Source: Bacteroidales bacterium (lineage in GTDB: Bacteria; Bacteroidota; Bacteroidia; Bacteroidales; F082). Taken from it: a stretch of 60,817 nucleotides of DNA. Where the stretch lies: positions 1-60,817 of the forward strand of contig JAEFAE010000013.1 in the NCBI GenBank assembly GCA_016291135.1, read 5' to 3'. Position 1 is the stretch's first letter; each line of letters opens with the position of its first letter. Made by a program: the position numbers and the translations under genes. Of the stretch, positions 52,848-60,800 are shown one piece after another. A model generated the notes under the pieces. That model was not told the DNA's origin. It saw only the letters and a program-made list of their open reading frames with translations, and ran no database searches.

Positions 52848-54131
52848 ATGCGTGTTTCGTTCAAGACATTGGGTTGCCGGGTGAACCTGTTTGAGACCGA
52901 TGCCCTGGCCTCGCGCTTCAAGGCAGGCGGCTACGAGGTGGTGGATGGCGGGGAGGCCGACGTGTTTGTGGTGAACACCTGTACCGTGACCAACACGAGC
53001 GACCAGAAATGCCGTCAGGTGCTGCATCAGATCCGGAGAAACCATCCCGACGCCCTGATCGCCGTCACGGGCTGCATGGTCAACCACCGCAAGGCGGAGC
53101 TGATCCAGTCTGGCATCGCCGACTACGTCATCGACAACGAACGCAAATCGGCCCTGTTCGACATCATCGACGAACATTTCAAGAAGGGTTACAGCGACCC
53201 CGAAGGCTACGACCGCGACCTGTTCAGCTACCAACCTGCCTTCGATACGTTCCACACACGCAGCCTCATCAAGATCCACGACGGCTGCAACAACTTCTGC
53301 TCCTACTGCATCATCCCCATGGTCCGGGGTCGCGCCACCAGCCGACCGGCCAACGACATCTACGACAACATCCGGAGCGTCGTCGACCACGGCTTCAAGG
53401 AGGTCGTCCTGACGGGGGTCAACATGGGACGCTACCACGACGGCAACACCGACTTCGAGACGCTGGTCGAACACATTATTAATATAGAGGGCGATTTCCG
53501 CATCCGGGTCTCCTCGATCGAGCCCGACCAGTTCAGCGACCGTTTCCTGCAGCTGTTCCAGCATGAGAAACTGGCGCCCCACATGCACATCTGCCTGCAG
53601 AGTGGTTCCGACGACACGCTGAAGCGCATGCACCGCTTCTACACCACCGACCAGTTCAGGGAACTGTGTCAACGCATCAAGACCTTCCGCCCCGACTTCA
53701 ACCTCACCACCGACATCATCGTAGGCTTTCCGGGCGAGACCGAGACGACCTTCCAGGAGAGTTGCGATTTCGCCCGCGAGATCGGATTCAGCCACATCCA
53801 CACCTTCAAATACTCCAAACGTACCGGCACCAAGGCAGCTTCCATGCCCGACCAGGTTCCCGAGACGGTCAAGACGGAGCGGAGCGAGGTGATGCGTCGG
53901 ATCTCGCTGGAAAACAAGCGCCGCTACTTTGAACAGATGAAGGGCACCCGAGAACGGATGCTGATCGAACGGATCGACGCCAACGGCAGGGCCCGAGGCT
54001 ATGGCGCGCATTACCTCCCCATCCAATTTTCAGCACAAGGACAGACCAAAAATAGCTTTATCGAATTGACAATCAGCGATATAATCAACAAAGACAACGA
54101 AGACAGGATGGCGTTTATAGGAAAACCATGA
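52848..54131 (+). CDS. mtaB: tRNA t6A37 methylthiotransferase MtaB
   Basis: A 427-aa methylthiotransferase that converts t6A37 to ms2t6A37 in tRNAs for ANN codons. The start at 52848 opens MRVSFKTLGCRVNLFETDAL, the MtaB N-terminus (GCRVN, not GCQMN). Cluster Cys also lie in NTCTVTNTSDQKCRQ and VTGCMV; the radical-SAM motif is CNNFCSYCIIP. It is a typical Bacteroidota sequence. Longer in-frame reading upstream is a shadow of miaB. Confidence 0.92.
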   Translation: MRVSFKTLGCRVNLFETDALASRFKAGGYEVVDGGEADVFVVNTCTVTNTSDQKCRQVLHQIRRNHPDALIAVTGCMVNHRKAELIQSGIADYVIDNERKSALFDIIDEHFKKGYSDPEGYDRDLFSYQPAFDTFHTRSLIKIHDGCNNFCSYCIIPMVRGRATSRPANDIYDNIRSVVDHGFKEVVLTGVNMGRYHDGNTDFETLVEHIINIEGDFRIRVSSIEPDQFSDRFLQLFQHEKLAPHMHICLQSGSDDTLKRMHRFYTTDQFRELCQRIKTFRPDFNLTTDIIVGFPGETETTFQESCDFAREIGFSHIHTFKYSKRTGTKAASMPDQVPETVKTERSEVMRRISLENKRRYFEQMKGTRERMLIERIDANGRARGYGAHYLPIQFSAQGQTKNSFIELTISDIINKDNEDRMAFIGKP

Positions 54132-54151
54132 AAAAAATATTTCCCAATTAA

Positions 54152-54181
54152 TTGTTTGTATCAAGAAAAGTTGTAATTTTG
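54152..54181 (+). promoter_or_regulatory. rpsT promoter (TTG - 19 bp - TAATTTTG)
   Basis: TAATTTTG at 54174-54181 with TTG at 54152-54154; leader about 35-40 nt. Confidence 0.65.
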
Positions 54182-54222
54182 CAGCCCAATTAAGGAAAAA
54201 CAAAAAAAGATATTCATAAAAA

Positions 54223-54477
54223 ATGGCAAATCACAAATCTTCACTCAAAAGAATTCGTCAAACCGAAAAAAGACGTCTGCACAACCGTTACTATGCCAAA
54301 TCCATGCGTAACGAGGTGAGAAAATTCAGAACCCTTACCGACAAGTCCGAGGCTGAGAGCAAGCTGCCGAAGATGTATTCCATCATCGACAAGGTCGCCA
54401 AGCGCGGTATCATCCACAAGAACAAGGCCGGTAACCTGAAGTCCAAGCTTTCCAGATTTACCGCCAAACTCGCTTAA
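54223..54477 (+). CDS. rpsT: 30S ribosomal protein S20
   Basis: An 84-aa basic helical protein with the S20 pattern [20 protein letters not shown], then [10 protein letters not shown] and [15 protein letters not shown]. It binds 16S rRNA early in small-subunit assembly. It is monocistronic, with its own promoter and a strong terminator. Confidence 0.96.
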   Translation: MANHKSSLKRIRQTEKRRLHNRYYAKSMRNEVRKFRTLTDKSEAESKLPKMYSIIDKVAKRGIIHKNKAGNLKSKLSRFTAKLA

Positions 54478-54502
54478 TAAGAGGTTTTTCATCATACGTT
54501 TG

Positions 54503-54533
54503 ACCTCCCCTGAGCATTCAGGGGAGGTTTTTT
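54503..54533 (+). terminator. Rho-independent terminator after rpsT
   Basis: ACCTCCCCTGA pairs with TCAGGGGAGGT around GCAT, followed by six T. Confidence 0.92.
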
Positions 54534-54591
54534 GTTATGGTATAACAAATTTTACGTATCTTGCGATCGTTTTTCAATATTGTTATGGAAT

Positions 54592-55290
54592 ATGATTAAA
54601 GGAAAAAACGACTCTATCAAGCAATGGGCACCCGACGATCGCCCTCGTGAGAAGCTGATCCTCAAGGGGAAAGGAGCCCTCAGCAACGCCGAACTCCTCG
54701 CCATCCTGATCGGATCGGGGGCCGATGGACAATCGGCTGTGTCACTGGCCCGAGAGGTGCTGCATGCGGTGGACGACAACCTCTACGACCTGTCGAAACG
54801 CAGCGTGGAGGAACTCACCCTTCACAAAGGCATCGGGACGGCCAAGGCCGTCAGCATCGCCGCCGCCCTCGAGCTGGGCCGGCGATGGAGCGTCACCTCC
54901 CCGGAGGCAAGGCTGACCATCAGCAACAGCCAAGACGCCTACGCCTGTTTCCTCCCCCTGATCGACGACCCCACCAAGGAGCATTTCCTGGTCGCCTATC
55001 TCAACCAAGGCAACCGGGTCATCAAGGTGGAGCGCATCAGCACCGGAGGCATCACCAACACCTTGGCCGACCCTAAGGTCATCTTCAAGAAGGCCCTCCT
55101 GAAGGAAGCCACCGCCGTCATGATCTGCCACAACCACCCCTCCGGAATCGCCAAACCCAGCTCCGAAGACCGTCAACTCACCAAAAAACTCATGGCCGCG
55201 GGAAAAATAATGGATATCATCGTCCTGGACCATCTCATCATCGGAGAAAATTCGTATTTTAGCTTCGCCGAAAACGGCATGATGAATTAA
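54592..55290 (+). CDS. radC: RadC family JAB-domain protein
   Basis: The start is ATG 54592 (232 aa); the nearby ATG 54585 is out of frame and stops at once. The N-terminal helix-hairpin-helix part (RPREKLILKGKGALSNAELL, LTLHKGIGTAKAVSIAAALELGRR) precedes the JAB metalloprotease-like domain with ICHNHPSGIAKPSSED, which keeps the His-x-His...Asp zinc set. The biochemical role is unproven despite the name; the original DNA-repair claim was withdrawn for E. coli. wecB starts 3 bp downstream. Confidence 0.92.
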   Translation: MIKGKNDSIKQWAPDDRPREKLILKGKGALSNAELLAILIGSGADGQSAVSLAREVLHAVDDNLYDLSKRSVEELTLHKGIGTAKAVSIAAALELGRRWSVTSPEARLTISNSQDAYACFLPLIDDPTKEHFLVAYLNQGNRVIKVERISTGGITNTLADPKVIFKKALLKEATAVMICHNHPSGIAKPSSEDRQLTKKLMAAGKIMDIIVLDHLIIGENSYFSFAENGMMN

Positions 55291-55293
55291 GAC

Positions 55294-56427
55294 ATGAAGA
55301 TAGTTACCATCATCGGGGCCCGTCCCCAGATCATCAAGGCCGCCGCACTGAGCCGGGCCATCAAGATGCAGTACAGCGACCGCGTCCAAGAGGTCATCGT
55401 CCATACAGGACAGCACTATGACGACAACATGTCGCAAGTGTTCTTCGAGGAGTTGGGCATCCCCCGTCCCGACTACAACCTACATGTGGGCTCCGCCTCC
55501 CATGGCGTACAGACCGCAAAGATGATCGAAGGCATCGAACGAATCCTTCTTGACGAACGTCCCGACGCCATCGTATTATATGGTGATACCAACTCCACCC
55601 TGGCCGGTGCCGTGGCTGCCTCCAAGCTCCACATCACCGTCGTCCACATCGAGGCAGGACTGCGTTCGTTCAACAAAAGCATGCCCGAAGAAATCAACCG
55701 CATCGTGTGCGACCACTGTTCCACACTGCTTTTCACGCCCACCCAAGCAGGCTTCGACAACTTGGTTCGCGAAGGCTTCCCCACCAACAACGAGGGACCC
55801 TATACCATCGACAACCCCAAGGTCTATCATTGTGGCGACATCATGTATGACAACAGCCGCTACTTTTCCACCATCGCCGACGAAAAAGTGGATTTGCTTG
55901 GCAGCCTTGGACTGACAGAAACACCCTACGTGCTGGCCACGCTGCACCGTGACGGCAATACCGATGATCCCCAAAGGCTACAGGCCATCCTCGATGCTTT
56001 TCTGGAACTTTCGGAATCCATTCCGCTGGTGCTTCCCATGCACCCTCGGACCCGCAAGATGGTTGCCCTGTTGGAAGATCGCAGCAAGACAGAACGGCTG
56101 ATGAAAGACGATCGCATCAAGATCATCGAACCCGTCTCCTTTTTGGAGATGACCCAGCTGGAGAAACACGCCCAGTTGATCGTGACCGACTCCGGTGGGG
56201 TACAGAAAGAATCGTATTTCTTCCAAAAACCTTGTGTGATCATGCGACCCGAGACCGAGTGGGTGGAGATCGTGGAAACCGGTGCCGCCACATTGGCAGA
56301 TGCCGACACCGCCAAGATCCTGAAGACCGCGCAGCAATACCTGAAACAGCCTCCGGCCAGCTTCCCGACGATCTTCGGCGACGGTCATGCCGCCGAGTTC
56401 ATGCTACAAAAGATGATAGAACTATAA
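55294..56427 (+). CDS. wecB: UDP-N-acetylglucosamine 2-epimerase (non-hydrolysing)
   Basis: A 377-aa GT-B-like epimerase interconverting UDP-GlcNAc and UDP-ManNAc for surface glycans. Motifs: GARPQIIKAAALSRAI, VHTGQHYDDNMSQVFFEEL, VLYGDTNSTLAGAVAA, HIEAGLRSFNKSMPEEINR, and DSGGVQKESYFFQKPCVIMR. Isolated from any capsule cluster here; its stop overlaps the next start by one base. Confidence 0.93.
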   Translation: MKIVTIIGARPQIIKAAALSRAIKMQYSDRVQEVIVHTGQHYDDNMSQVFFEELGIPRPDYNLHVGSASHGVQTAKMIEGIERILLDERPDAIVLYGDTNSTLAGAVAASKLHITVVHIEAGLRSFNKSMPEEINRIVCDHCSTLLFTPTQAGFDNLVREGFPTNNEGPYTIDNPKVYHCGDIMYDNSRYFSTIADEKVDLLGSLGLTETPYVLATLHRDGNTDDPQRLQAILDAFLELSESIPLVLPMHPRTRKMVALLEDRSKTERLMKDDRIKIIEPVSFLEMTQLEKHAQLIVTDSGGVQKESYFFQKPCVIMRPETEWVEIVETGAATLADADTAKILKTAQQYLKQPPASFPTIFGDGHAAEFMLQKMIEL

Positions 56428-57392
56428 TGCAACATACGATGAAAAAGAAACCATTTCAAACTTCCGCCCTCCTGGCACTGTTCGTCCTTGTTTTGACACT
56501 CAGCAGCATACGTGCGACTGCCCAAACGAAAGAGACCTATCCTTTTGTTGAACGAGATTCAACGCTTTATCTGGATGTCCACAAGCCAGCCGTCCCACGT
56601 GCCGACAAGGCGGCGGTGCTCTCCGTATTCGGTGGTGGGTTTTTCACAGGCAAACGCGACGACAGCTACCAAAGTGCGTTGGCCGATTCCCTGGTAGCAC
56701 GCGGTTTCACGGTGATCTCCATCGACTATCGGTTGGGAATGACAGACAGCCTCATGATCGCAGAAAACAGCAGCTTGCTGAAGGCCGACAGGCTCTTTCA
56801 ATATAGCATTGACATCGCCACCGAAGACTGTGCCGCAGCGATTGCCTGGGTGGTAGCCCATGCCCAAGCCTTGGACATCGACCCCAACAAGATCGTCTTG
56901 ACGGGGAGTTCGGCAGGCGCCATCACGATATTGCAGCTCGACTATTGCCGGACCAACAACCTGCCACAAGCTTCGGCCCTGCCCGAAGGCTGGAAACCGG
57001 CAGCCTCGATTCCCTACGCAGGCGGCATCATGTGCCGGAAACGCGACTTGCAATACGGTAGCGATCCTGCCCCCACCCTACTCCTGCACGGCAAGAAAGA
57101 CAAGATTGTGGCCTACAAACGGTTTGGCATCCCCACCCACGCCAAGCTCTTCGGTTCCAAGACGCTGGACAAGGTGATGAAACGCCAGGAAATCCCCCAT
57201 TGGTTCATCCGTTTCGACGGCATCGGTCACGAGGTCGCCTCGTGGTTCCCAGGCTCCGTCGATCTCTTCTGCTGTTTTGTCGACCAATGTCTTTCCGGCA
57301 GGGTCAGCAGCCTCGATGCCGACATGAGCGACAGCCAATTGAAGCCCACCCGGTGGACCAACATGAACGTGTTTGACCTTTACAAGAGATGA
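56427..57392 (+). CDS. Exported alpha/beta hydrolase (esterase/lipase-like)
   Basis: 321 aa from ATG 56427, which overlaps the wecB stop; ATG 56439 (MKKKPFQT) gives a cleaner signal peptide ending RATAQ. An esterase of the BD-FAE/carboxylesterase type: oxyanion loop SVFGGGFFTGKRDD (the usual HGGG is FGGG), nucleophile Ser in LTGSSAGAITIL, Asp in LHGKKDKIVAY, and His in DGIGHEVAS. It probably cleaves acyl esters on exported carbohydrates or other polymers. The missing His of HGGG is a mild oddity. No terminator is obvious before rpsF. Confidence 0.85.
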   Translation: MQHTMKKKPFQTSALLALFVLVLTLSSIRATAQTKETYPFVERDSTLYLDVHKPAVPRADKAAVLSVFGGGFFTGKRDDSYQSALADSLVARGFTVISIDYRLGMTDSLMIAENSSLLKADRLFQYSIDIATEDCAAAIAWVVAHAQALDIDPNKIVLTGSSAGAITILQLDYCRTNNLPQASALPEGWKPAASIPYAGGIMCRKRDLQYGSDPAPTLLLHGKKDKIVAYKRFGIPTHAKLFGSKTLDKVMKRQEIPHWFIRFDGIGHEVASWFPGSVDLFCCFVDQCLSGRVSSLDADMSDSQLKPTRWTNMNVFDLYKR

Positions 57393-57430
57393 ACCTCTCG
57401 GCATTAAAAGACTTTTTTTCGCGTAAAGTG

Positions 57431-57480
57431 TTGTGGATTAAGAAAAAAGTACTATTTTTGCACCCACGATTCAGAATCGT
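57431..57480 (+). promoter_or_regulatory. rpsF operon promoter with palindrome in the leader
   Basis: TTG at 57431-57433 and TATTTTTG at 57453-57460 (19 bp apart) form the promoter. Immediately downstream ACGATTC-A-GAATCGT (57466-57480) is a perfect 7-bp inverted repeat near the transcription start. It could be an operator or an RNA hairpin for feedback by S6/S18. Confidence 0.6.
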
Positions 57481-57521
57481 AGTATTAAACACTAATTACT
57501 TAATAATCAATTAATTCAATT

Positions 57522-57875
57522 ATGAATCAGTACGAAACCGTTTTCATTGTTACTCCCGTTTTGTCTGAAGATCAGATGAAGGAAGCGGTAAAGAAATTCG
57601 AAGATCATCTGGCCAATGCCGGCGCAGAGATCGTTCACGAAGAGCACTGGGGCATGCGCAAGCTGGCTTACCCCATCCAGAAGAAATCCACGGGCTTCTA
57701 TCAGTTGATAGAGTACAAAGCCGAAGGAGATGCCATCGCAACACTCGAGACGGAACTGAAGCGTGACGAGCGCATCCTCCGTTTCTTGACTGTGAAACTC
57801 GACAAGCACGCTGTTGCCTATAACGAGAAGAAACGTAAGAAAGCCCAGGAAAAAGCCGAGGCTCAGGAAGCTTAA
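57522..57875 (+). CDS. rpsF: 30S ribosomal protein S6
   Basis: A 117-aa protein with the S6 core [40 protein letters not shown] and a Lys/Glu/Ala-rich tail. It binds the 16S central domain as a heterodimer with S18, whose gene follows 32 bp downstream. Confidence 0.96.
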   Translation: MNQYETVFIVTPVLSEDQMKEAVKKFEDHLANAGAEIVHEEHWGMRKLAYPIQKKSTGFYQLIEYKAEGDAIATLETELKRDERILRFLTVKLDKHAVAYNEKKRKKAQEKAEAQEA

Positions 57876-57907
57876 TCCAATTTGTCGAACATTAAAACTG
57901 TAGAGAA

Positions 57908-58180
57908 ATGGCACAACAAGCAAACAATGACATCAAATATTTGACTCCTATCGCAGTCGATACCAAGAGAAAGAAATACTGCCGCTTCAAGAAGAACCGC
58001 ATCAAGTACATCGATTACAAAGACGCCGACTTCTTGCTGAAATTCGTGAACGAGCAAGGCAAGATCCTGCCCCGCCGCATCACTGGCACTTCCACCAAAT
58101 ACCAAAAGAAAGTTGCACAGGCGATCAAGAGAGCCCGTCATCTCGCCCTCATGCCGTTTGTTGCTGATATGCTGAAATAA
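57908..58180 (+). CDS. rpsR: 30S ribosomal protein S18
   Basis: A 90-aa basic protein with [20 protein letters not shown] and [20 protein letters not shown], ending [13 protein letters not shown]. Usual rpsF-rpsR-rplI order. No single-stranded binding protein or priB gene lies between S6 and S18, as in many Bacteroidota. Confidence 0.96.
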   Translation: MAQQANNDIKYLTPIAVDTKRKKYCRFKKNRIKYIDYKDADFLLKFVNEQGKILPRRITGTSTKYQKKVAQAIKRARHLALMPFVADMLK

Positions 58181-58194
58181 TAGGAGGACAAGTT

Positions 58195-58644
58195 ATGGAA
58201 ATCATTCTGAAACAAGACATTAACAATTTAGGTTACAAGAACGAGATCGTTAACGTGAAAGACGGTTACGCTCGCAACTATTTGATTCCCAATAAGATGG
58301 CCATCCTGGCAACGGAAAGAAACCGCAAGATGCTTGCTGAAGAGATCCGTCAACAGGCCCATAAGGAAGAGAAGATCAAGAACGAGGCCATGGACAAAGC
58401 CAAGGCATTGGAAGGCCTGAAGCTCACCATCGGCGCCAAAGCCGCCGCCACGGGCAAGATCTTCGGTTCGGTCAACACCATCCAGATCGCCAACGCCATC
58501 AAGGAAGCCTGCAACATCGAGGTGGATCGCAAGCAGATCGTGATGAACGAGGACGCCGTCAAGGAGCTGGGCAACTACAAAGCCAAGATCAAACTCCACA
58601 AGGACGTCCAGACGGAAGTGGAATTCGAAGTGGTCGCCGAGTAA
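58195..58644 (+). CDS. rplI: 50S ribosomal protein L9
   Basis: A 149-aa protein: N-terminal domain MEIILKQDINNLGYKNEIVN with VKDGYARNYLIPNKMA, a long connecting helix, and a C-terminal domain that includes GKIFGSVNTIQIANAIKE. Last gene of the operon, with a strong hairpin behind it. Confidence 0.96.
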   Translation: MEIILKQDINNLGYKNEIVNVKDGYARNYLIPNKMAILATERNRKMLAEEIRQQAHKEEKIKNEAMDKAKALEGLKLTIGAKAAATGKIFGSVNTIQIANAIKEACNIEVDRKQIVMNEDAVKELGNYKAKIKLHKDVQTEVEFEVVAE

Positions 58645-58669
58645 TTCGACAATCTCGATCAACTTTTTT

Positions 58670-58704
58670 GTAAGGCTGTCAAAATTGACAGCCTTACTTT
58701 TTTT
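58670..58704 (+). terminator. Terminator of the rpsF operon, merging into the next promoter
   Basis: GTAAGGCTGTCAA pairs with TTGACAGCCTTAC around AA, followed by seven T. The last T is the first base of the TATCTTTG box of the following gene. Confidence 0.92.
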
Positions 58705-58711
58705 ATCTTTG
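58704..58711 (+). promoter_or_regulatory. -7 box (TATCTTTG) with near-leaderless start
   Basis: Exact TAnnTTTG match ending 5 nt before the ATG of the TrmH-type gene. The upstream TTGACA at 58685-58690 is part of the terminator stem. Confidence 0.6.
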
Positions 58712-58716
58712 CGGAT

Positions 58717-59466
58717 ATGATTACGAAGAACACGGTAAAACAGATTCAATCGCTCAAGCAGCCCAAGTACCGGAAAGCGTTGCAGTGCTTCGTGGTGGAG
58801 GGCCGTAAGATGGTGGAAGAGCTCCTGCAATCCGATTTCGAGACGGTGTACCTGTTCGCCACGGAACGCTATCTCGAGGAGCATCCCCTGACCGATGCAC
58901 GGCTGGAGACCGTCACCGAGGTGCAGATGGAACAGATGAGCGGACAAGACACCCCTCCGGGGGTGCTGGCGGTAGCGAGGACGAAGACCCTGTCGGCCAA
59001 TGCGATGACCCTTGGCCCCTTCACCCTCGCCTTGGACGGCATCGCCAACCCGGGCAACTTGGGCACCATCATCCGCACGGCGGAATGGTTTGGCATCCGG
59101 CAGATCGTATGCAGCGAGGACTGCGTGGAGCTATGGAACCCCAAGGTGATCCAAGCCACCATGGGCTCCGTCTTCAGGATGCAGGTGGCAACCGCGCCCC
59201 TTGTGGACTTCCTCCGCAAGCAGCAACAGGCGGGCAAGGCGATCTATGGCGCTCTGCTGGAAGGCGAGAACCTGTTTCGAAAAGCACATTGGGAACCGGG
59301 GATCCTGGTCATCGGCAGCGAGTCGCATGGCATCCGACCCGACATCCTACCGCTGATTACACAGCCCATCACCATCCCCAGGGCAGCGGGGAGTGTCACA
59401 GAATCGCTGAACGCCTCGATGGCCACAGGGATAATTTTAGCCGCATGGGCGTCGAAGTCTGAATAA
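58717..59466 (+). CDS. TrmH/SpoU family RNA 2'-O-methyltransferase
   Basis: A 249-aa SPOUT methyltransferase. A substrate-binding N-terminal domain (QIQSLKQPKYRKALQCFVVEG) is followed by the knot: LALDGIANPGNLGTIIRTAEWFG (motif 1, with the Asn/Arg pair), LVIGSESHGIRP (motif 2), and IPRAAGSVTESLNASMATGI (motif 3). It modifies a ribose in rRNA or tRNA; the target is not clear, RlmB-like being one option. Confidence 0.92.
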   Translation: MITKNTVKQIQSLKQPKYRKALQCFVVEGRKMVEELLQSDFETVYLFATERYLEEHPLTDARLETVTEVQMEQMSGQDTPPGVLAVARTKTLSANAMTLGPFTLALDGIANPGNLGTIIRTAEWFGIRQIVCSEDCVELWNPKVIQATMGSVFRMQVATAPLVDFLRKQQQAGKAIYGALLEGENLFRKAHWEPGILVIGSESHGIRPDILPLITQPITIPRAAGSVTESLNASMATGIILAAWASKSE

Positions 59467-59471
59467 ATTTT

Positions 59472-59479
59472 TATATTTG
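59472..59479 (+). promoter_or_regulatory. -7 box (TATATTTG) for the CD225-DUF2752 unit
   Basis: Exact TAnnTTTG match, 26 nt before the start codon. Confidence 0.6.
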
Positions 59480-59505
59480 CAAGGTAAACCAAAAATAATA
59501 CACCT

Positions 59506-59982
59506 ATGGCAACACGTTATTGCATCAATTGCGGACAACCTCTTGAAGGTGATGTCAAGTTCTGCCCCGGATGTGGCGTCCCTGTCCCTCCGCTTCAACC
59601 CGAACCTCAACCGGAGCCACAGCAAGCATACGGGCAGTACGAGCCCCAACCTCAACCATCGTATGCGCAGCCACAGCATGAGACCCGGAAACAACCGACT
59701 GAACCGAAGCCAACCAACTATCTGATTTGGGCCATCCTCTGCACCATCTTCTGCTGTCTGCCTTTCGGTATCGTCTCCATCGTGTATGCTGCCAAGGTAG
59801 ACAACTTATGGAACGCTGGTCAATACTATGAAGCACAAGATGCCTCACGGAAGGCCAAAATATGGTTGCTGGTCGGTGCCATTATCGGCCTCGTTTCCCT
59901 TGCCATCAATTTCGTCATGATCTTTACGGGGGCGTCCCTCGCAGGCATCTCCTGGTCTGAATTCATGAACCAGTTTTCATGA
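59506..59982 (+). CDS. Zinc-ribbon CD225/dispanin-like membrane protein
   Basis: A 158-aa protein. The N-terminal zinc ribbon (YCINCGQPLEGDVKFCPGCG) carries two Cys pairs, followed by a Pro/Gln-rich linker. A CD225 domain follows: NYLIWAILCTIFCCLPFGIV (re-entrant/first helix), SIVYAAKVDNLWNAGQYYEA and a second helix (WLLVGAIIGLVSLAINFVMI). Relatives of interferon-induced transmembrane proteins in bacteria have no settled role. It overlaps the DUF2752 gene by 4 bp, a frequent pair. Confidence 0.85.
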   Translation: MATRYCINCGQPLEGDVKFCPGCGVPVPPLQPEPQPEPQQAYGQYEPQPQPSYAQPQHETRKQPTEPKPTNYLIWAILCTIFCCLPFGIVSIVYAAKVDNLWNAGQYYEAQDASRKAKIWLLVGAIIGLVSLAINFVMIFTGASLAGISWSEFMNQFS

Positions 59983-60341
59983 AAACAAGCTACAAGATCA
60001 TCCTATGCCTCATCGGATTGTCTTGTCTGCTCGTATTCTATCATTTTTTCGACCCGTCGCACAGCGCAGCGGCGCCGAAGTGTCCCTTTTGGTTGCTGAC
60101 AGGTTATAAGTGTCCCGGCTGCGGATCACAGCGGGCGATTCATGCTTTTTTGAACGGCCATATCTGGGAAGGCATCCAATACAATTACCTTTTGGTGCCC
60201 ATGTTGGCGTATGCCATCCTAATCCTGGTCTTACCCCGAAGCAGCCGGCTCCACGAACGGCTTACCAGCGCCACGGCGTGCATTCTGATCGCTGTGGTGT
60301 TCGTGCTTTGGTGGGTTGTCAGGAACCTTGTTGGGGTGTAA
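59979..60341 (+). CDS. DUF2752 membrane protein
   Basis: A 120-aa protein with three hydrophobic segments. The family signature lies between the first two: CPFWLLTGYKCPGCGSQRAI followed by HAFLNGHIWEGIQYN. The Cys-Pro-Gly-Cys-Gly motif may bind metal. Function unknown; co-translated with the CD225 protein (ATGA overlap). Confidence 0.88.
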   Translation: MKTSYKIILCLIGLSCLLVFYHFFDPSHSAAAPKCPFWLLTGYKCPGCGSQRAIHAFLNGHIWEGIQYNYLLVPMLAYAILILVLPRSSRLHERLTSATACILIAVVFVLWWVVRNLVGV

Positions 60342-60424
60342 TGAAGCCAAAGGAAGCAATCTGCCGGGAATTACAGTGTACGCCAGGTGATCTTTTGGAA
60401 TATAGAGAAGACGGGACACCGTAA
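60341..60424 (+). pseudogene. Remnant of a Cro/C1-type HTH regulator (C-terminal scrap)
   Basis: A 27-residue reading frame starts at an ATG overlapping the DUF2752 stop (TAATG). It reads MKPKEAICRELQCTPGDLLE and ends YREDGTP. Its middle matches the last helix and tail of small Cro/C1 repressors, whose usual ending is of the form 'ICKALDCQPGDLLEY'. The DNA-binding helices that should precede it are absent. It is probably a deletion remnant, though a short coupled peptide cannot be excluded. Confidence 0.45.
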
Positions 60425-60470
60425 TCTATAGTTACGAACGGAAAAGTGGAGAGTTAGCTTCATTCGGGTA
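60425..60470. other. Non-coding spacer leading into the repeat cluster
   Basis: Together with the repeat features to the right this forms the only gene-free stretch over 300 bp (60425-60817). No tRNA, promoter box or convincing reading frame was seen in it. Confidence 0.5.
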
Positions 60471-60680
60471 ACCCATACGGAGCCTCCCTCCACCCCCGGA
60501 GGGGGTGTTTTGGCGAAGCGAGGAGGTGTCTGCGGCACCTCAGCAACGGACCGAAGGTTTGTTTCCATTGCATTCCATTCCCCACGCCGGACACCCATAC
60601 GGAGTTCCCCTCCACCCCCGGAGGGGGTGTTTTAGCGAAGCGAGGAGGTGTCTGCGGCACCTCAGCAACGGACCGGAGGG
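60471..60680. repeat. Two 87-bp direct repeats, each with two hairpins
   Basis: Copies at 60471-60557 and 60593-60679 (period 122 bp) differ at about five positions. Each starts ACCCATACGGAG, then has hairpin CACCCCCGGAGGGGGTG, then GCGAAGCGAG and a second stem GAGGTG...CACCTC, and ends CAACGGACCG. A third, diverged partial copy (CACCTCAGCAACGGACCGG) is at 60744-60762. Small reading frames across the repeats are shared between copies and look incidental. Confidence 0.85.
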
Positions 60681-60720
60681 ATGTTGCTGGGGTACCTTTA
60701 CCCCGGTAGGGGTATTTTGA

Positions 60721-60800
60721 GCGAGGCGGGGGACCTCCGCGGGCACCTCAGCAACGGACCGGAGGGAGTTGCGTAGTGCCCGGGGAGGTCCCCCGCTCGC
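60721..60800. repeat. Long inverted repeat at the right edge
   Basis: The arm 60721-60746 (GCGAGGCGGGGGACCTCC...) pairs with 60776-60800 (...GGAGGTCCCCCGCTCGC) with one bulge and one mismatch. An inner stem GCAAC/GTTGC (60751-60755 with 60768-60772) lies in the loop. This could be a very stable RNA hairpin or DNA cruciform; the window ends 17 bp later. Confidence 0.85.

Noticed and set aside
52698..54026. A 442-codon minus-strand frame opposite mtaB
   Set aside because: Antisense shadow of a clearly recognised radical-SAM gene; no recognisable motif.
60371..60746. Small frames on both strands encoding PQTPPRFAKTPPPGVEG-like peptides
   Set aside because: They are translations of the DNA repeats, repeated with the repeat unit and without start signals; the DNA structure explains them better.
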